Assembly: GCA_013076295.1 (NCBI GenBank)
Contig: RQOL01000517.1
Span: 298,017-362,016, forward strand
DNA from: Sanderia malayensis
Taxonomy: Eukaryota; Cnidaria; Scyphozoa; Semaeostomeae; Pelagiidae
Direction: 5' to 3'
Length of the DNA: 64,000 bases
The notes beneath the pieces are model-generated. The model was not told the DNA's origin. It saw only the letters and a list, made by a program, of their open reading frames with translations, and ran no database searches. Position numbers and translations under genes: made by a program. Numbering within the stretch: position 1 is the stretch's first letter; every line of letters starts with the position of its first letter. Shown in pieces: positions 47,501 through 57,173 of the stretch.

Positions 47501-48890
47501 TTAGACTAATGAAAGTTGACATTGATTCCCACAACTTACACACGAATGAACATAAATACACCTAAAACTATTAAAAATTTAAAAACTTCATTCCCACAAT
47601 TTACACTAATGAAAAGTGACATTCATTCCCACAATTTAGACTGTTGAGAAATGACATTTATTCCCACAATTTGCACTAATGAAAAGAAACATTCATATCC
47701 CACAAATTACAGTAATGAAAAAAAATCATTCCCAAAACTTCCACACGAATCAACGTAAAAACAGGTAGGCTAATCAATAATAGAGCATTCATTCCCACAA
47801 TTTGCAGTTATGAAAAATAACGTTCATCCCCACAATTTCACAGGAATCCACGCAAAAGCGGTAAAAACAGATACAAAAGATATTATTCATTCCCACCATT
47901 TACACTAATGACAAGTGACATTGATTCCACAATTTAGACTGATGAAAGTTGACATTTATTCCCACAATTTGCACTAATGAAAAGAAACATTCATCCCCAC
48001 AATTTACATGAATTCACGCAAAAATGGTAAAAACAGATAAAGGAGAGAATATTCATTCCCACAATTTACACTAATGAAAAGTGACATTCATTCCCACAAT
48101 TTAGACTGATGAAAAGTAACCATGATTCACATTAATTACAGTAATGAAAAAAAATTCATTCCCACAATTTCCAAACGAATCAACGCTAAAAACAGCTAAA
48201 GCTAATCAATTATAGAGCATTCATTCCCACAATTTGCAGTAATGAAAAATAACCTTCATCCCCCAATTTACACACGAATCCACGCAAAAACGGCAAAAAC
48301 AGATAAAAAAGAAGATATTCATTCCCACCATTTACACTAATGACAAGTGACATTCATTGCCACAATTTAGACTGATGAAAGTTGACTTTGATTCCCACAA
48401 TTTACATATTATTCCACGTAAAAAGAGCTAAAAAAATAGCATTCTTTCCCACAAATTACACTAATGAAAAGTAACATTGATTCCCACAAATTACAGTAGT
48501 GAAAAATATTCATTCCCACTATTTACACACGAATCCACGCAAAAACGGCAAAAACAGATAAAAATTTAACGTTCTTTCCCACGATTTGCACTAAAGGAAA
48601 GAAACAATCATTCCCACAAGTTATAGTAATAAAAATAAAATTAATCCCACAATTTACACATGAATCCACGAAAAAACGGCAAAAACAGATAAAAGAGATA
48701 CTATTCATTCCCACAATTTACACTAATGAAAAATAACCTTCATTCCCGCAATTTACATTAATGAAAGGTGACATTCATTCCCACAATTTAGACTGTTGAG
48801 AAATGACATTGATTCCCACAATTTATACATTATTCCACGTAAAAAGAGCTAAAAAGTATATAGCATTCTTTCCACAATTTACACTAATGA
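44570..48890. repeat. 1.84/1.90-kb higher-order unit, about 2.4 copies
   Basis: The subunit CACCATTTACACTAATGACA followed by AGTGACATTCATTGCC lies near 44585, 46422 and 48328, giving offsets of about 1,837 and 1,905 bp. Shared rare features include CCCACGATTTGCACTAAAGG and the AATCCACGAAAAAACGGC tail. The unequal offsets arise because the first and second copies differ internally around 45.8-46.3 kb and 47.7-48.1 kb. The ACTAAAGG part recurs once more at 49.2 kb. Subunits here are more diverged than in the 25-36 kb region. Confidence 0.8.
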
Positions 48891-50479
48891 AAAGTCACTA
48901 TGATTCACATAAATTACAGTAATGAAAAAAACTCCTTCCCACAATTTACACACAAATCAAAGTAAGAAAAGTTAAAACTAATCATCAATAGAGCATTCAT
49001 TCCCACAATTTGCAGTAATGAAAATAACCTTCATCCCCACAATTTCACATGAATCCACGCAAAAACGGTAAAAACAGATACAAAATATATTATTCATTCC
49101 CACCATTTACACTAATGACAAGTGACATTGATTCCACAATTTAGACTGATGAAAGTTGACATTCATTCCCACTATTTACACACGAATCCACGCAAAAACG
49201 GCAAAAACAGATAAAAATTTAACGTTCTTTCCCACGATTTGCACTAAAGGAAAGAAACAATCATTCCCACAAGTTACAGTAATAAAAATAAAATTAATCC
49301 CACAATTTACACACGAATCCACGCAAAAAAGGCAAAAACGGATAAAAGTATGACATTCATTCCCACCATTTGCACTAATGAAAAGTGACACTCATTCCCA
49401 CAATTTAGACTGTTGAGAAATGACATTCATTCCCCCAATTAACATATTATTCCACGTAAAAAGAGCTAAAAAGTATATAGCATTGTTTCCACAATTTAGA
49501 CTAATGAAAAGTCACCATGATTCACATAAATTACAGTAATGAAAAAAAACTCCTTCCAACAATTTACACAAAAATCAAAGTAAGAAAAGTTAAAACTAAT
49601 CATCAATAGAGCATTCATTCCCACAACTTTCAGTAATGAAAAATAACCTTCATCCCCACAATTTCACATGAATCCACGCAAAAGCGGTAAAAACAGATAC
49701 AAAAGATATTATTCATTCCCACCATTTACACTAATGACAAGTGACATTGATTCCACAATTTAGACTGATGAAAGTTGACATTCATTTCCACAATTTACAC
49801 ACGAATCCATGCAAAAACGGCAAAAACAGATAAAAATTTAACGTTCATTCGCACAATGTGCACTAAAGGAAAGAAACATTCATTCCCACAATTTAGAATT
49901 CAAATCCAAGTAAAAACGTCAAAAGCAAATAAAAATTATAACATTCATTCCCACAATTTACAGTAATGAAAAATAACATTCAGTCTCACAATTTACACAT
50001 GAATCCACGCAAAAGCAGCAAGAACAAGTAAAAAAAAGCATTCTTTCACACAATTTTTAATAATGAAAAGTGAAATTGATTCCAACAAACTACAGAAATG
50101 AAAAAAAGTTCATTCCCAGAATTTACACACGAATCAAAGTAAGAACAGCTAAAACTAATGAATAATAGAGCATTCATTCCCACAATTTGCAGTAATGAAA
50201 AATAACCTTCATCCTCACAATTTACATATGAATTCACGCAAAAACGATAAAAACAGATAAAAAAGATAATTTTCATTCCCACCATTTACACTAATGACAA
50301 GTGACATTCATTCCCACACTTTAGACTGATGAAAGTTGACATTGACTCCCAAAATTGACACATGAATGCAGGCAAAAACAACTAAAAGAAATAAAAAAAT
50401 ATAACATTCTTTCCCACAATTTACACTAGTGACAAGTAGCATTGATTCCCACAATTTAGTCACATCAAGATTTATATCC

Positions 50480-50599
50480 ATTCCCACAATTCACAGGTGA
50501 ATCTACGTAAATCCATCTGAAACATAGTGAAAAAATTTTTAAAGTTACTGAAAATGTTATGACTGAAAAAAGTTACTTTTTTCGGTCATATTGACATTC
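50480..50599. repeat. Intermediate A/B-type satellite monomer 1
   Basis: A 120-bp monomer that starts like family A (ATTCCCACAATTCACAGG, then TGAATCTACGTAA) but ends like family B (GGTCATATTGACATTCATTC; family B has CAGTGATATTAACATTCATT). It is longer than the other two of its type because of an internal near-palindrome at 50559-50589. No coding content. Confidence 0.7.
50559..50589. repeat. 31-bp near-perfect palindrome
   Basis: ATGACTGAAAAAAGT and ACTTTTTTCGGTCAT are reverse complements except for one T-G pair, separated by a single T. The two sibling monomers at 51019 and 51632 keep only the right arm (TTACTTTTTCAGTCAT), so the left arm looks like a local inverted duplication. Could extrude as a cruciform or form a hairpin in single-stranded DNA. 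Confidence 0.85.
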
Positions 50600-51018
50600 A
50601 TTCTCACACCTTACACACGAATCAACATAAATACACCTAAAAGTAATAAAAATTTAACGTTCATTCCCACAATTTGCTTTAATGAAAAATAACATTCATT
50701 CCCACATTTTAGATTGCTGAGAATTGACATTGATTCACACAACTTACACATTATTCCACGTAAAAGCAACTAAAAAAATATAGCATTCTTTCCCACACTT
50801 TACACTAATGAAAAGTAACATTGATTCCCACAAATTGCAGTAATGAAAAAAAAATGCATTCCCACAATTTACACACGAATCAACGCATAAACAGCTAAAA
50901 CTAATCAACAATAGAACATTCACTCCCACAATTTCCAGTAATAAAAAAGACCTTCATCCCCACAACTTACACACGAATCAACATAAATACACCTAAAACT
51001 AATAAAAATTTAACGTTC

Positions 51019-51107
51019 ATTTCCACAATTTACACGTGAATCTACGCTAATTCATCTGAAACATAGTGAAAACATTGTTAGTTACTTTTTCAGTCATATT
51101 AACATTC
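51019..51107. repeat. Intermediate A/B-type satellite monomer 2 (89 bp)
   Basis: Begins with the A-type core, continues TGAATCTACGCTAATTCATC and CTGAAACATAGTGAAAAC, and ends CAGTCATATTAAC before the next ATTCATTCCC. Its length and 3' end match family B (92 bp, CAGTGATATTAAC), while its 5' core matches family A. Confidence 0.75.
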
Positions 51108-51631
51108 ATTCCCACAACTTACACATGAATCAACATAAATACACTTAAAACTAATAAAAATTTAAAGTTCATTCCCACAAATTGCTTTAATGAAAAGAAG
51201 CATTAATTCCCACATTTTAAATTGCTGAGAATTGAAATTGATTCCCACAATTTATACATTATTCCACGTAAAAAGAGCTAAAAAAATATAGCATTCTTTC
51301 CCACAATTTACACTAATGAAAAGTAACATTGATTCCCACAAATTTCAGTAATGAAAAAAAATTCATTCCCACAATTTACACACGAAAAAACGTAAGAACA
51401 GCTAAAACCAATCCATAATAGAGCATTCACTCCCACAATTTACAGTAATGAAAATAACATTCATTCCCACACTTTCGGCTGATGAAAATTATCATCCATT
51501 CCCACAATTGACACATGCATGCACGCAAAAACAGCTAAAAGAAATAAAAAGTATAACATTCTTTCACACAATTTACAGTAATGAAAAGTAACATTCATTC
51601 CCACAATTTAGTCATATCAAGATTTACATCC

Positions 51632-51720
51632 ATTCCCACAATTCACACGTGAATCTACGTTAATCCAGCTAAAACGCAGTGAAAACATTTTTAGTTACTT
51701 TTTCAGTCATATTAACGTTC
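51632..51720. repeat. Intermediate A/B-type satellite monomer 3 (89 bp)
   Basis: Same structure and exact length as the monomer at 51019: A-type core with CACACGTGAATCTACG, then CCAGCTAAAACGCAGTG and an end in CAGTCATATTAACG. The AGCTAAAAC word corresponds to AGCTGAAACTAAG of family B. Confidence 0.75.
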
Positions 51721-52023
51721 ATTCCCACAACTTACACACGAATCAATATAAAGACACCAAAAACTAATAAAAACTTAAAGTTCATTCCCACAATTTGCAC
51801 CAATGAAAAGAAACATTCATTCCCACAATTTAGACTGTTGAGAAATGACATTGATTTCCACAATTTACACATTTTTCCACGTGAAAAGAGCTAAAAAGTA
51901 TATAGCAATCTTTCCCTCAATTTACACTCATGAAAAGTAACCATGATTCACATAAATTACAGTATTGAAAAAACTTCCTTCCCACAATTTACAGACGAAT
52001 CAACGTGAGAACAGCTAAAACTA

Positions 52024-52303
52024 CAATAGGGGACAAAAGTCCTTGGGACACCTGAAAATTTCATCCCATAATGCTGTGCTTCTGCGCACTTTGTTCTCTG
52101 TGAGCAGAATGCGACCCCCCACTCCCCCCAAAACAATGTTGTCTTGTGCGCCAATCCTTTCTTGTCGTCGGGCCAAAAGAATTTCGGCGATATTGAAAAA
52201 CACCGCCTCTACAAACAACATTGTTATGGGGGGGGAGGGGGATGAAGTATGCGTGTAAAACTTGCTAAAATCCTGGGTGTCCCACGACTTTTGTCCCCTA
52301 TTG
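52024..52303. mobile_element. Non-autonomous fold-back/MITE-like element with ~28-bp terminal inverted repeats
   Basis: The left end CAATAGGGGACAAAAGTC plus CTTGGGACACC (52024-52052) is the reverse complement of the right end GGTGTCCCACGAC plus TTTTGTCCCCTATTG (52276-52303), apart from one or two differences. A second, inner inverted repeat lies at 52115-52142 (C runs followed by AAAACAATGTTGT) and 52215-52241 (ACAACATTGTTATG followed by G runs). The ~280-bp interior has no credible gene. Family A satellite runs up to the left end. If the repeat proper begins at GGGGAC, each end abuts a TA, as Tc1/mariner-type elements require; that class assignment is inference. The G-rich strand at 52227-52241 could form a quadruplex. 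Confidence 0.8.
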
Positions 52304-53320
52304 TCTGGTATCAAATTCTTCAAACACGTCACTTATAAAGCTGGTTTCGTGTTTTCTGGGGTTTTCAAGGGCGCTGATTTCGATGAGCATGTCAAAAATT
52401 TTCTATATCGTACGTATGGCGTCATACCACGTGATTGTCCCATTTTTGGCCCATTTGGAGCTCTAAAGTGGTCGTGTTGTCCGAAGCGAATTGTTTTTTT
52501 GTGGAAACCATTTTGGGAATGAGAACAAGGTATTGTGAACATATTGTGAAAAAAACGAGTCTGAAAATGTTATAAAAGTGTCTGAAAAAGGCATGTTCGT
52601 GAACTTGAAGTATGCGTGTAAAACCTGTTAAAATCCTTGATGTCCCATGACTTTTGTCCCCTATCAAATTCTTGAAATACATCACTTATAAAGCTGGTTT
52701 TCGTGTTTTCTGAGGTTTTCAAGGGCGCTGATCTCGATGAGCATGTCAAAAACTTTCTATATATTACGCATGACGTCAAACTAAATGATTGTCCCATTTT
52801 TGGCCCAAATGGAGCTCTAAAGGGGTCGTGTTGTCAGAAACGAATTGTTTTTTTTGTGGAAACCATTTTGGGAAAGAGAACAAGGTATTGTGAACATATT
52901 GTGAAAAAAACGAGTCTGAAAATGTTCTAAAAGTGTCTGAAAAAGGCATATTCGTGAACTTGAAGTATGCGTGTAAAACCTGTTAAAATCCTGGGTGTCC
53001 CAGGACTTTTGTCCCCTATCAAATTCTTGAAATACATCACTTATAAAGCTGGTTTTCGTGTTTTCTGGGATTTTCAAGGGCGCTGATCTCGATGAGCATG
53101 TCAAAAATGTTCTATTTATTACGCATGAGGTCAAACTAAGTGCTTGTCCCATTTTTGGCCCAAATGGCGCTCTAAAGTGGTCGTGTTGTCCGATACAAAT
53201 TGTTTTTTGGGTGGAAACGATTTTGGCAAAGAGAACAAGGTATTGTGAACATATTTTGAAAAAAAGGAGTATGAAAATGTTTTAAAAGTGTCTTCAAAAC
53301 GCATGTTCGTTAACTTGGAA
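52304..53320. repeat. Three-copy ~354-bp tandem repeat carrying an element end
   Basis: The word AAGCTGGTTT occurs at 52338, 52691 and 53046, giving periods of 353 and 355 bp. Copies share the GCGCTGAT-TCGATGAGCATG region, CATTTTTGGCCC, GTGGAAAC-ATTTTGG and AAGTATGCGTGTAAAAC. Copies 1 and 2 end in GATGTCCCATGACTTTTG plus TCCCCTA (52639-52663) and GGTGTCCCAGGACTTTTG plus TCCCCTA (52994-53018), the right terminus of the fold-back element at 52276-52303. The first copy has ten extra bases, TTGTCTGGTA, between CCCCTA and TCAAATTC compared with the others. Short open frames occur on both strands but change between copies. Best read as part of a mobile element that became tandemly amplified. Confidence 0.85.
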
Positions 53321-53699
53321 CAAAAAATGAAAACAATGCTACACGTGCACCGGACAAAAAAGTAGAGAATAGTCACATGGAAAACGAGTAAATCTTGCAA
53401 GCAAAATATTGTTTATTACCTGCATGATATAGGAATACTTGAACTATGTAATCTGATTAATTGTGGCATATCTGTCAACAGTGATTGTCCTTGAAACATG
53501 CCAGTCCTTTAAAGGTGTCTCTCATCAAGGGGTGAAATCCTGGCAATGTCAATACCATAAGAAAACAATAGTAAAACAGCAGGAAATTTCAAATTCAAAT
53601 TTATTGCGCATAACATGACCGTTACAATCAATTAAAGTTATCATTTTCACAACTGCATACTCACTAGCCTTTCTACATTGCTCATACATTAGTATCATA
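53321..53699. other. Unassigned 379-bp stretch upstream of the Rep-like relic
   Basis: No reading frame of note, no satellite A core and no match to the 354-bp repeat. It is AT-rich, with runs such as TTTCAAATTCAAATTTATTG. It would hold the promoter or replication origin of the Rep-like gene if one existed, but I see no TATA box in a convincing position and no clear stem-loop. Confidence 0.5.
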
Positions 53700-54981
53700 A
53701 TGGCATCATCTTTAAATATTGACAATGTTAGAAGGGCTTACCTAATAACATATAGCCAGGCAGTTAGTGAAAAATATGAAAGGAGGTCATTTTCTGAAAC
53801 AGTTGTGGCCGCATTCCATGCAGTCACTACAGCCATGATATTACAGGGGGCTTGCTGCATGGAAATTCATCAGGATGGTGGTGTCCATTTCCACATGTGT
53901 GTCCTGCTGGACAAACTTCAGCGCTGGTCGAAAGTAAAGAAGCACCTACAAGAGACAAAGGACATTGTCGTACACTTCTCAGGACATCCTGGCTATCGCA
54001 CAGCATATGAATATGTCACAAAGCTAGATAGCCAAGTTTTGAGAAGTGAAGGTCATCCTACCTTGAAAGGTGCTCCCAAAGACCCTGCCAGCAATGAAGA
54101 AGCGAAGCAGGACATCTGCTTTGGTTTGGATACCACACAAAAGAGCAGCAGGTTGGGTAATTTGGAAGTCTCTGATATGATCATCTCCAACGGCATTGAC
54201 TCCAAGTTACACTTCCTGGCACTGGCCAAGAAGAAGAAAACAGATGGTGACAGCAGGCTGTATGAGTTTGTCTTAAACAAAGGCGAGAAACGAATCAGTG
54301 AACTTGTGCAGTCTGTCTGGGCAATGAAACAGCACAGCAAACGTTGGAGAGACGTTCAAAGTCAAGAATTGACCTCTTGAAGATAGCCTACAACGACAAG
54401 TGTGTCTGTCAAGGTGAGTGGTTGGTTTGTGCAAAGGAAATTCTAGAAAAAAACAGCATCCAGCGAAGGAATTTGCTGATGCTGTTGTTAATTACTTGCC
54501 ATGGGTCGAGGAAAGGGTCGTAATTTATATATTACTGGCCCAGCGAACTGCGGCAAAACATTTATTCTTGACCCCCTAAGAGTGATTTACAACACTTTTG
54601 TCTCACCTGCGACATGTTCGTATGCGTGGCTAGGGGTTGAAGAGAAAGAGGTCATTTTCTTGAATGACTTTCGTTATACGCCAGCCATTTTGCCTTGGAG
54701 TGACATGCTGTTATTACTAGAAGGCCATCTTGTTCATTTTGCTGCGCCTAAAACCAGTTACGCCAAGGATATCGAGTTCTCCAACGACACTCCAGTATTT
54801 GCAACATCAAAAATCTCGCATCATTTTCATCAAAGGCTCCATTATTGATGACAAGGAGACTGAAATGATGGATGTTCGTTGGAGATACTTCGCCTTTCAC
54901 CATCAGTTCAAGGCCAGTGAGCAGAAGACCGTCATTTCTTGTGGTTGTTGTTTTGCCAGACTGCTTTTGGACATGGACTAA
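53700..54981 (+). pseudogene. Rep-like gene relic: HUH endonuclease plus superfamily 3 helicase, broken
   Basis: The intact family nicks DNA at a replication origin with an HUH endonuclease and unwinds it with a helicase. The ATG at 53700 opens a 226-codon frame. It shows a motif-I-like AYLITYSQ (residues 13-20), the metal-binding HFH motif (63-65, at 53886-53894) and a nicking-tyrosine motif Y105-V-T-K108 (54012-54023). A second fragment from 54501 in the same frame has Walker A GPANCGKT (54537-54560), Walker B VIFLNDF (near 54651) and motif C VFATSK (54795-54812). Between them lie stops at 54378 and 54384, and coding-like sequence passes through other frames. A further frame change near 54815-54830 leads to a tail ending at 54981. 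So at least three disruptions separate the two domains. An intron using the GTGAGT at 54414 is an alternative for the first break. The combination is seen in CRESS-type ssDNA viruses and in their endogenous or transposon-borne copies; I cannot say which source applies. Confidence 0.8.
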
Positions 54982-55905
54982 ACTGAACGAAATGAACAAT
55001 AGACAGCCTCGCGAGCACGCATTATTGTTGTTGTTATAATTGTATTATTTTGCTGCATTACCTTTTGTTCTAATCAGTGTCCCGCTATGTATTGTATTGG
55101 TGTCTTCCCAAGCTGGGACAGTTTACACAACAGTTTACACTAGGAAAAGACAAATATTTCCATTCACATCTCGTAATAAATTTTGGAAATATGTATAAAA
55201 GATATACACAATTTATGTACATCTTTTGAGATAATAAGTGAACATACGACCTTTTCCATTGCTGAGAAATATCCAAATAACCTCCACGGTTTACACTTCC
55301 AAGAGATTAAAAGACAAGTCATGTGACTTTCTATTCAAAGATTTCGTAAACTGTCCGATCTTTCCTTCATATCTCTGTCAAAGTGTTGAAAAGAAACAAA
55401 TAAAAATGTGTACATTATGTACATTAGTGATGTACATCTTTTAAAAACATCTTCATTCCTCTCTGTGAAGGAGAACACCCTGTTTTTAATTATTTTATAC
55501 TGTAAATTGTAGTGTAAATCGTAGGGATGCATACTATTTGCCGTGAGCCTGACTTCCTGGTATGACCCCTTGCACCACGTGTATTTGATTCCTGGATGTC
55601 TCATTTGCAGAATACAAGTACATTGTATTCAAAATATTAGTGGAAGCTGGAGAGTGAAAACAAACAATATTTTTTGACACGTCAGTTCATTTCATTTGAA
55701 CATACTCACGGGTTGACAACAATTTTTACCGTTTCAAATAATGTGAGATATCACGTATTGACAATAGTCAATTTGCACTTACAATAATACGAGAACTTCT
55801 ACGTTTATTTCAATAACTTTATCCCTGCTGCTGCAATCTACAAACAAGAATATTCCGTGGATAAATTGCTTACCCAATTCTGCAACTGTATATACAAAAA
55901 TTTCA
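54982..55905. other. Non-coding interval with satellite-like TTTACAC words
   Basis: No convincing gene. AATAAA at 55175-55180 could serve as a polyadenylation signal for the upstream relic. TTTACAC occurs on the + strand at 55122, 55134 and 55290, and on the - strand at 55512-55518. TTTACAG occurs on the - strand at 55500-55506, within ACAATTTACAGTA, which equals a common family A word. ACAGTTTACACTA at 55131 differs from the A core ACAATTTACACTA by one base. A word ATGTACATCTTTT recurs at 55215 and 55430. ATTGACAATAGTCAAT near 55757 is a small inverted repeat. I could not find terminal inverted repeats of the neighbouring transposase gene here. Confidence 0.55.
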
Positions 55906-56980
55906 TTAATACTTAGTTCTACAACCTTTATTCTTAGAAATTATAGTTAAACGATTGTACATGCTTTGAATTGTCTTGTCTATTATATGTGTATCATAAT
56001 TAGTAATAGTATCTATAATTCTGAGTTTGAAATCATTAAAAGTCTCTCTTGTTATCCTTCTTTCCAATGCATCCTTCTTCAATTGTCTTTTAACGTTGTG
56101 AAAAAAGTTCTCTATGGGTTGATGTCCGGGGACCTTGGTGGAATTTTGGACGACTTGTGCTCCAATGTTCTTCATTGCATCTCTTGCCATGGCACTGTTC
56201 TGGCTTGGGTCATTGTCCTGCAATAAAAGCTTCTCTTTTCCTGTTAATCTCGCTCTATCTAAAAGTACTTTGTGCAATGTCGATTCAATAAAATTAGAAA
56301 AATACCTGTCATTCATGGTGGAATACTCCTCCACCAATACAGCCCCAGCACCATGGCAAATACCTACCACATAGTGACATACCCTTCCACCTGGCAGATC
56401 CTTGCTCCCCTTCGCAGTAATTTCCAGGCCTTCACCCGGCTTCCTCCATACTCTGCCTGCTGGGGACAAAGCATCCTCGTATGGATTCGACTTATGGACG
56501 AAGGATACTGCATCCAGGTACAGCAACACATCATCTGTCCAAAAAGCAGGGCTGGTGTCTTTCAACGCCTTCAGGGCATATGCCACCCTCTTCTTTTTGT
56601 CTTTCAGAGTCAGCAGGCCCTTCCTTCGAGGGCGAATATACTGATAGCCGGAGTTAGTAAAGACTCGGCACAAGGTCTTTTACTTACCTCCGTGATTTCG
56701 CACTCCTTCGCCACATCCATCACATGGACATTAGGATTGCTTTCCCTCATAGTTTTAAACTTGCGAAGGAAGCGATCTTTGTCCCTGCGGCTTAGAATTT
56801 CCGGCCTGCCACTCATTTTCTTAGGGACTTTCTCTTCCAATCCCTCCTTGCAGATCCTCTCCACGCTAGACTTTGAGATCTTACACCGTCTAGCGATCTC
56901 TCGATAGAGAGCTTCGACTCCTGCCGAAGTAAATACACGTACGCCTTCTTTCTCTCGCTGATAACCACTTGTTTCGACAT
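55906..56980 (-). pseudogene. Tc1/mariner-type (IS630 superfamily) DD34E transposase, frameshifted
   Basis: The intact family cuts and pastes a DNA transposon at TA dinucleotides. The C-terminal 255 codons (55906-56673) carry the catalytic triad: D in LYLDAVSF (codon at 56512-56514), D in LLQDNDPSQN (56215-56217) and E in PIENFFHNV (56110-56112). Exactly 34 residues lie between the second D and the E. The N-terminal part, read in another frame, has a helix-turn-helix region IARRCKISKSSVERICKE and the linker GRPEILSRRD. Frames break near 56683-56690, in a short A run, and near 56915, between the probable start codon at 56978-56980 (MSKQVVIS) and the helix-turn-helix. With these breaks removed the length (~355 codons) would suit the family. 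The stop TAA is at 55906-55908. It converges with the Rep-like relic. Confidence 0.88.
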
Positions 56981-57173
56981 TATAAAGCCTCTTCAAGCAA
57001 TGAAAACCACAGAAAATAAATCAAAAATTCTCAGTATCTTCTGCGATCGGAATATTTTCGAAGAAATTCGTCGAACTTTCTCGGGGCAACAATTTGTAAC
57101 CGTCGTTCTCTGATTACGTAAATGCATCAAAACGAGGCTAAAACAAGAGTTTTAACTTTAACAATACACTACA
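56981..57173. other. Right edge of the island, no gene
   Basis: Upstream flank of the transposase relic. It contains CGTCGAACTTTCTCGG and similar mixed-composition sequence and no reading frame. A right terminal inverted repeat would be expected here if the transposon were complete. I found no partner for TACACTACACACTAAC (57164-57179) on the other side. The satellite resumes in mid-subunit with GATGAAAAGAAGCATTCAT, not in phase with the left edge of the island. Confidence 0.5.

Larger units (their letters stand above)
1..52023. repeat. Satellite family A, left array (about 52 kb)
   Basis: The whole stretch is head-to-tail tandem repeat in one orientation. Every subunit opens with a variant of ATTCATTCCCAC followed by AATTTACAC, AATTTGCAG or AATTTAGAC. 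Short subunits of about 35 bp end in AATGAAAAGTGAC or similar. Long subunits of 57-64 bp continue into tails such as ATGAATCCACGC-AAAAACGG, ACGAATCAACGT-AAGAACAGC or ATTATTCCACGT-AAAAAGAGC. Subunits are strung into higher-order repeats whose composition changes along the array. No gene is visible; small minus-strand reading frames recur only because the repeat recurs. The array runs off the left edge. Such organisation is typical of heterochromatic, often subtelomeric, satellite DNA; that placement is inference. Confidence 0.97.

Noticed and set aside
321..51000. Dozens of 60-107-codon minus-strand reading frames (MGMNIIFF..., CVNCG) as a gene family
   Set aside because: They coincide with satellite units, change boundaries whenever a subunit slips, lack any promoter or domain, and their cysteine pairs come from translating the TTTACAC core in reverse.
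1..52023. CRISPR-like array (regular repeats with variable gaps)
   Set aside because: The gaps between cores are themselves repetitive and related, lengths fall into fixed classes, the setting is eukaryotic and there are no cas genes.
1..52023. TAATATTC in satellite A (as in GATAATATTCATTCC) as a geminivirus-like nick site
   Set aside because: Lacks the final AC, has no stem flanking it, and is explained by the subunit consensus.
52021..53400. Reading frames of 65-111 codons in the 354-bp repeats and fold-back element
   Set aside because: Frames occur on both strands, differ between copies by shifts, and show no recognisable domain.
54053..54340. 95-codon minus-strand frame opposite the Rep-like relic
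   Set aside because: Antisense shadow; the HUH motifs are on the plus strand.
56272..56907. 211-codon plus-strand frame opposite the transposase
   Set aside because: It is the antisense shadow of the transposase relic, whose catalytic motifs are on the minus strand.
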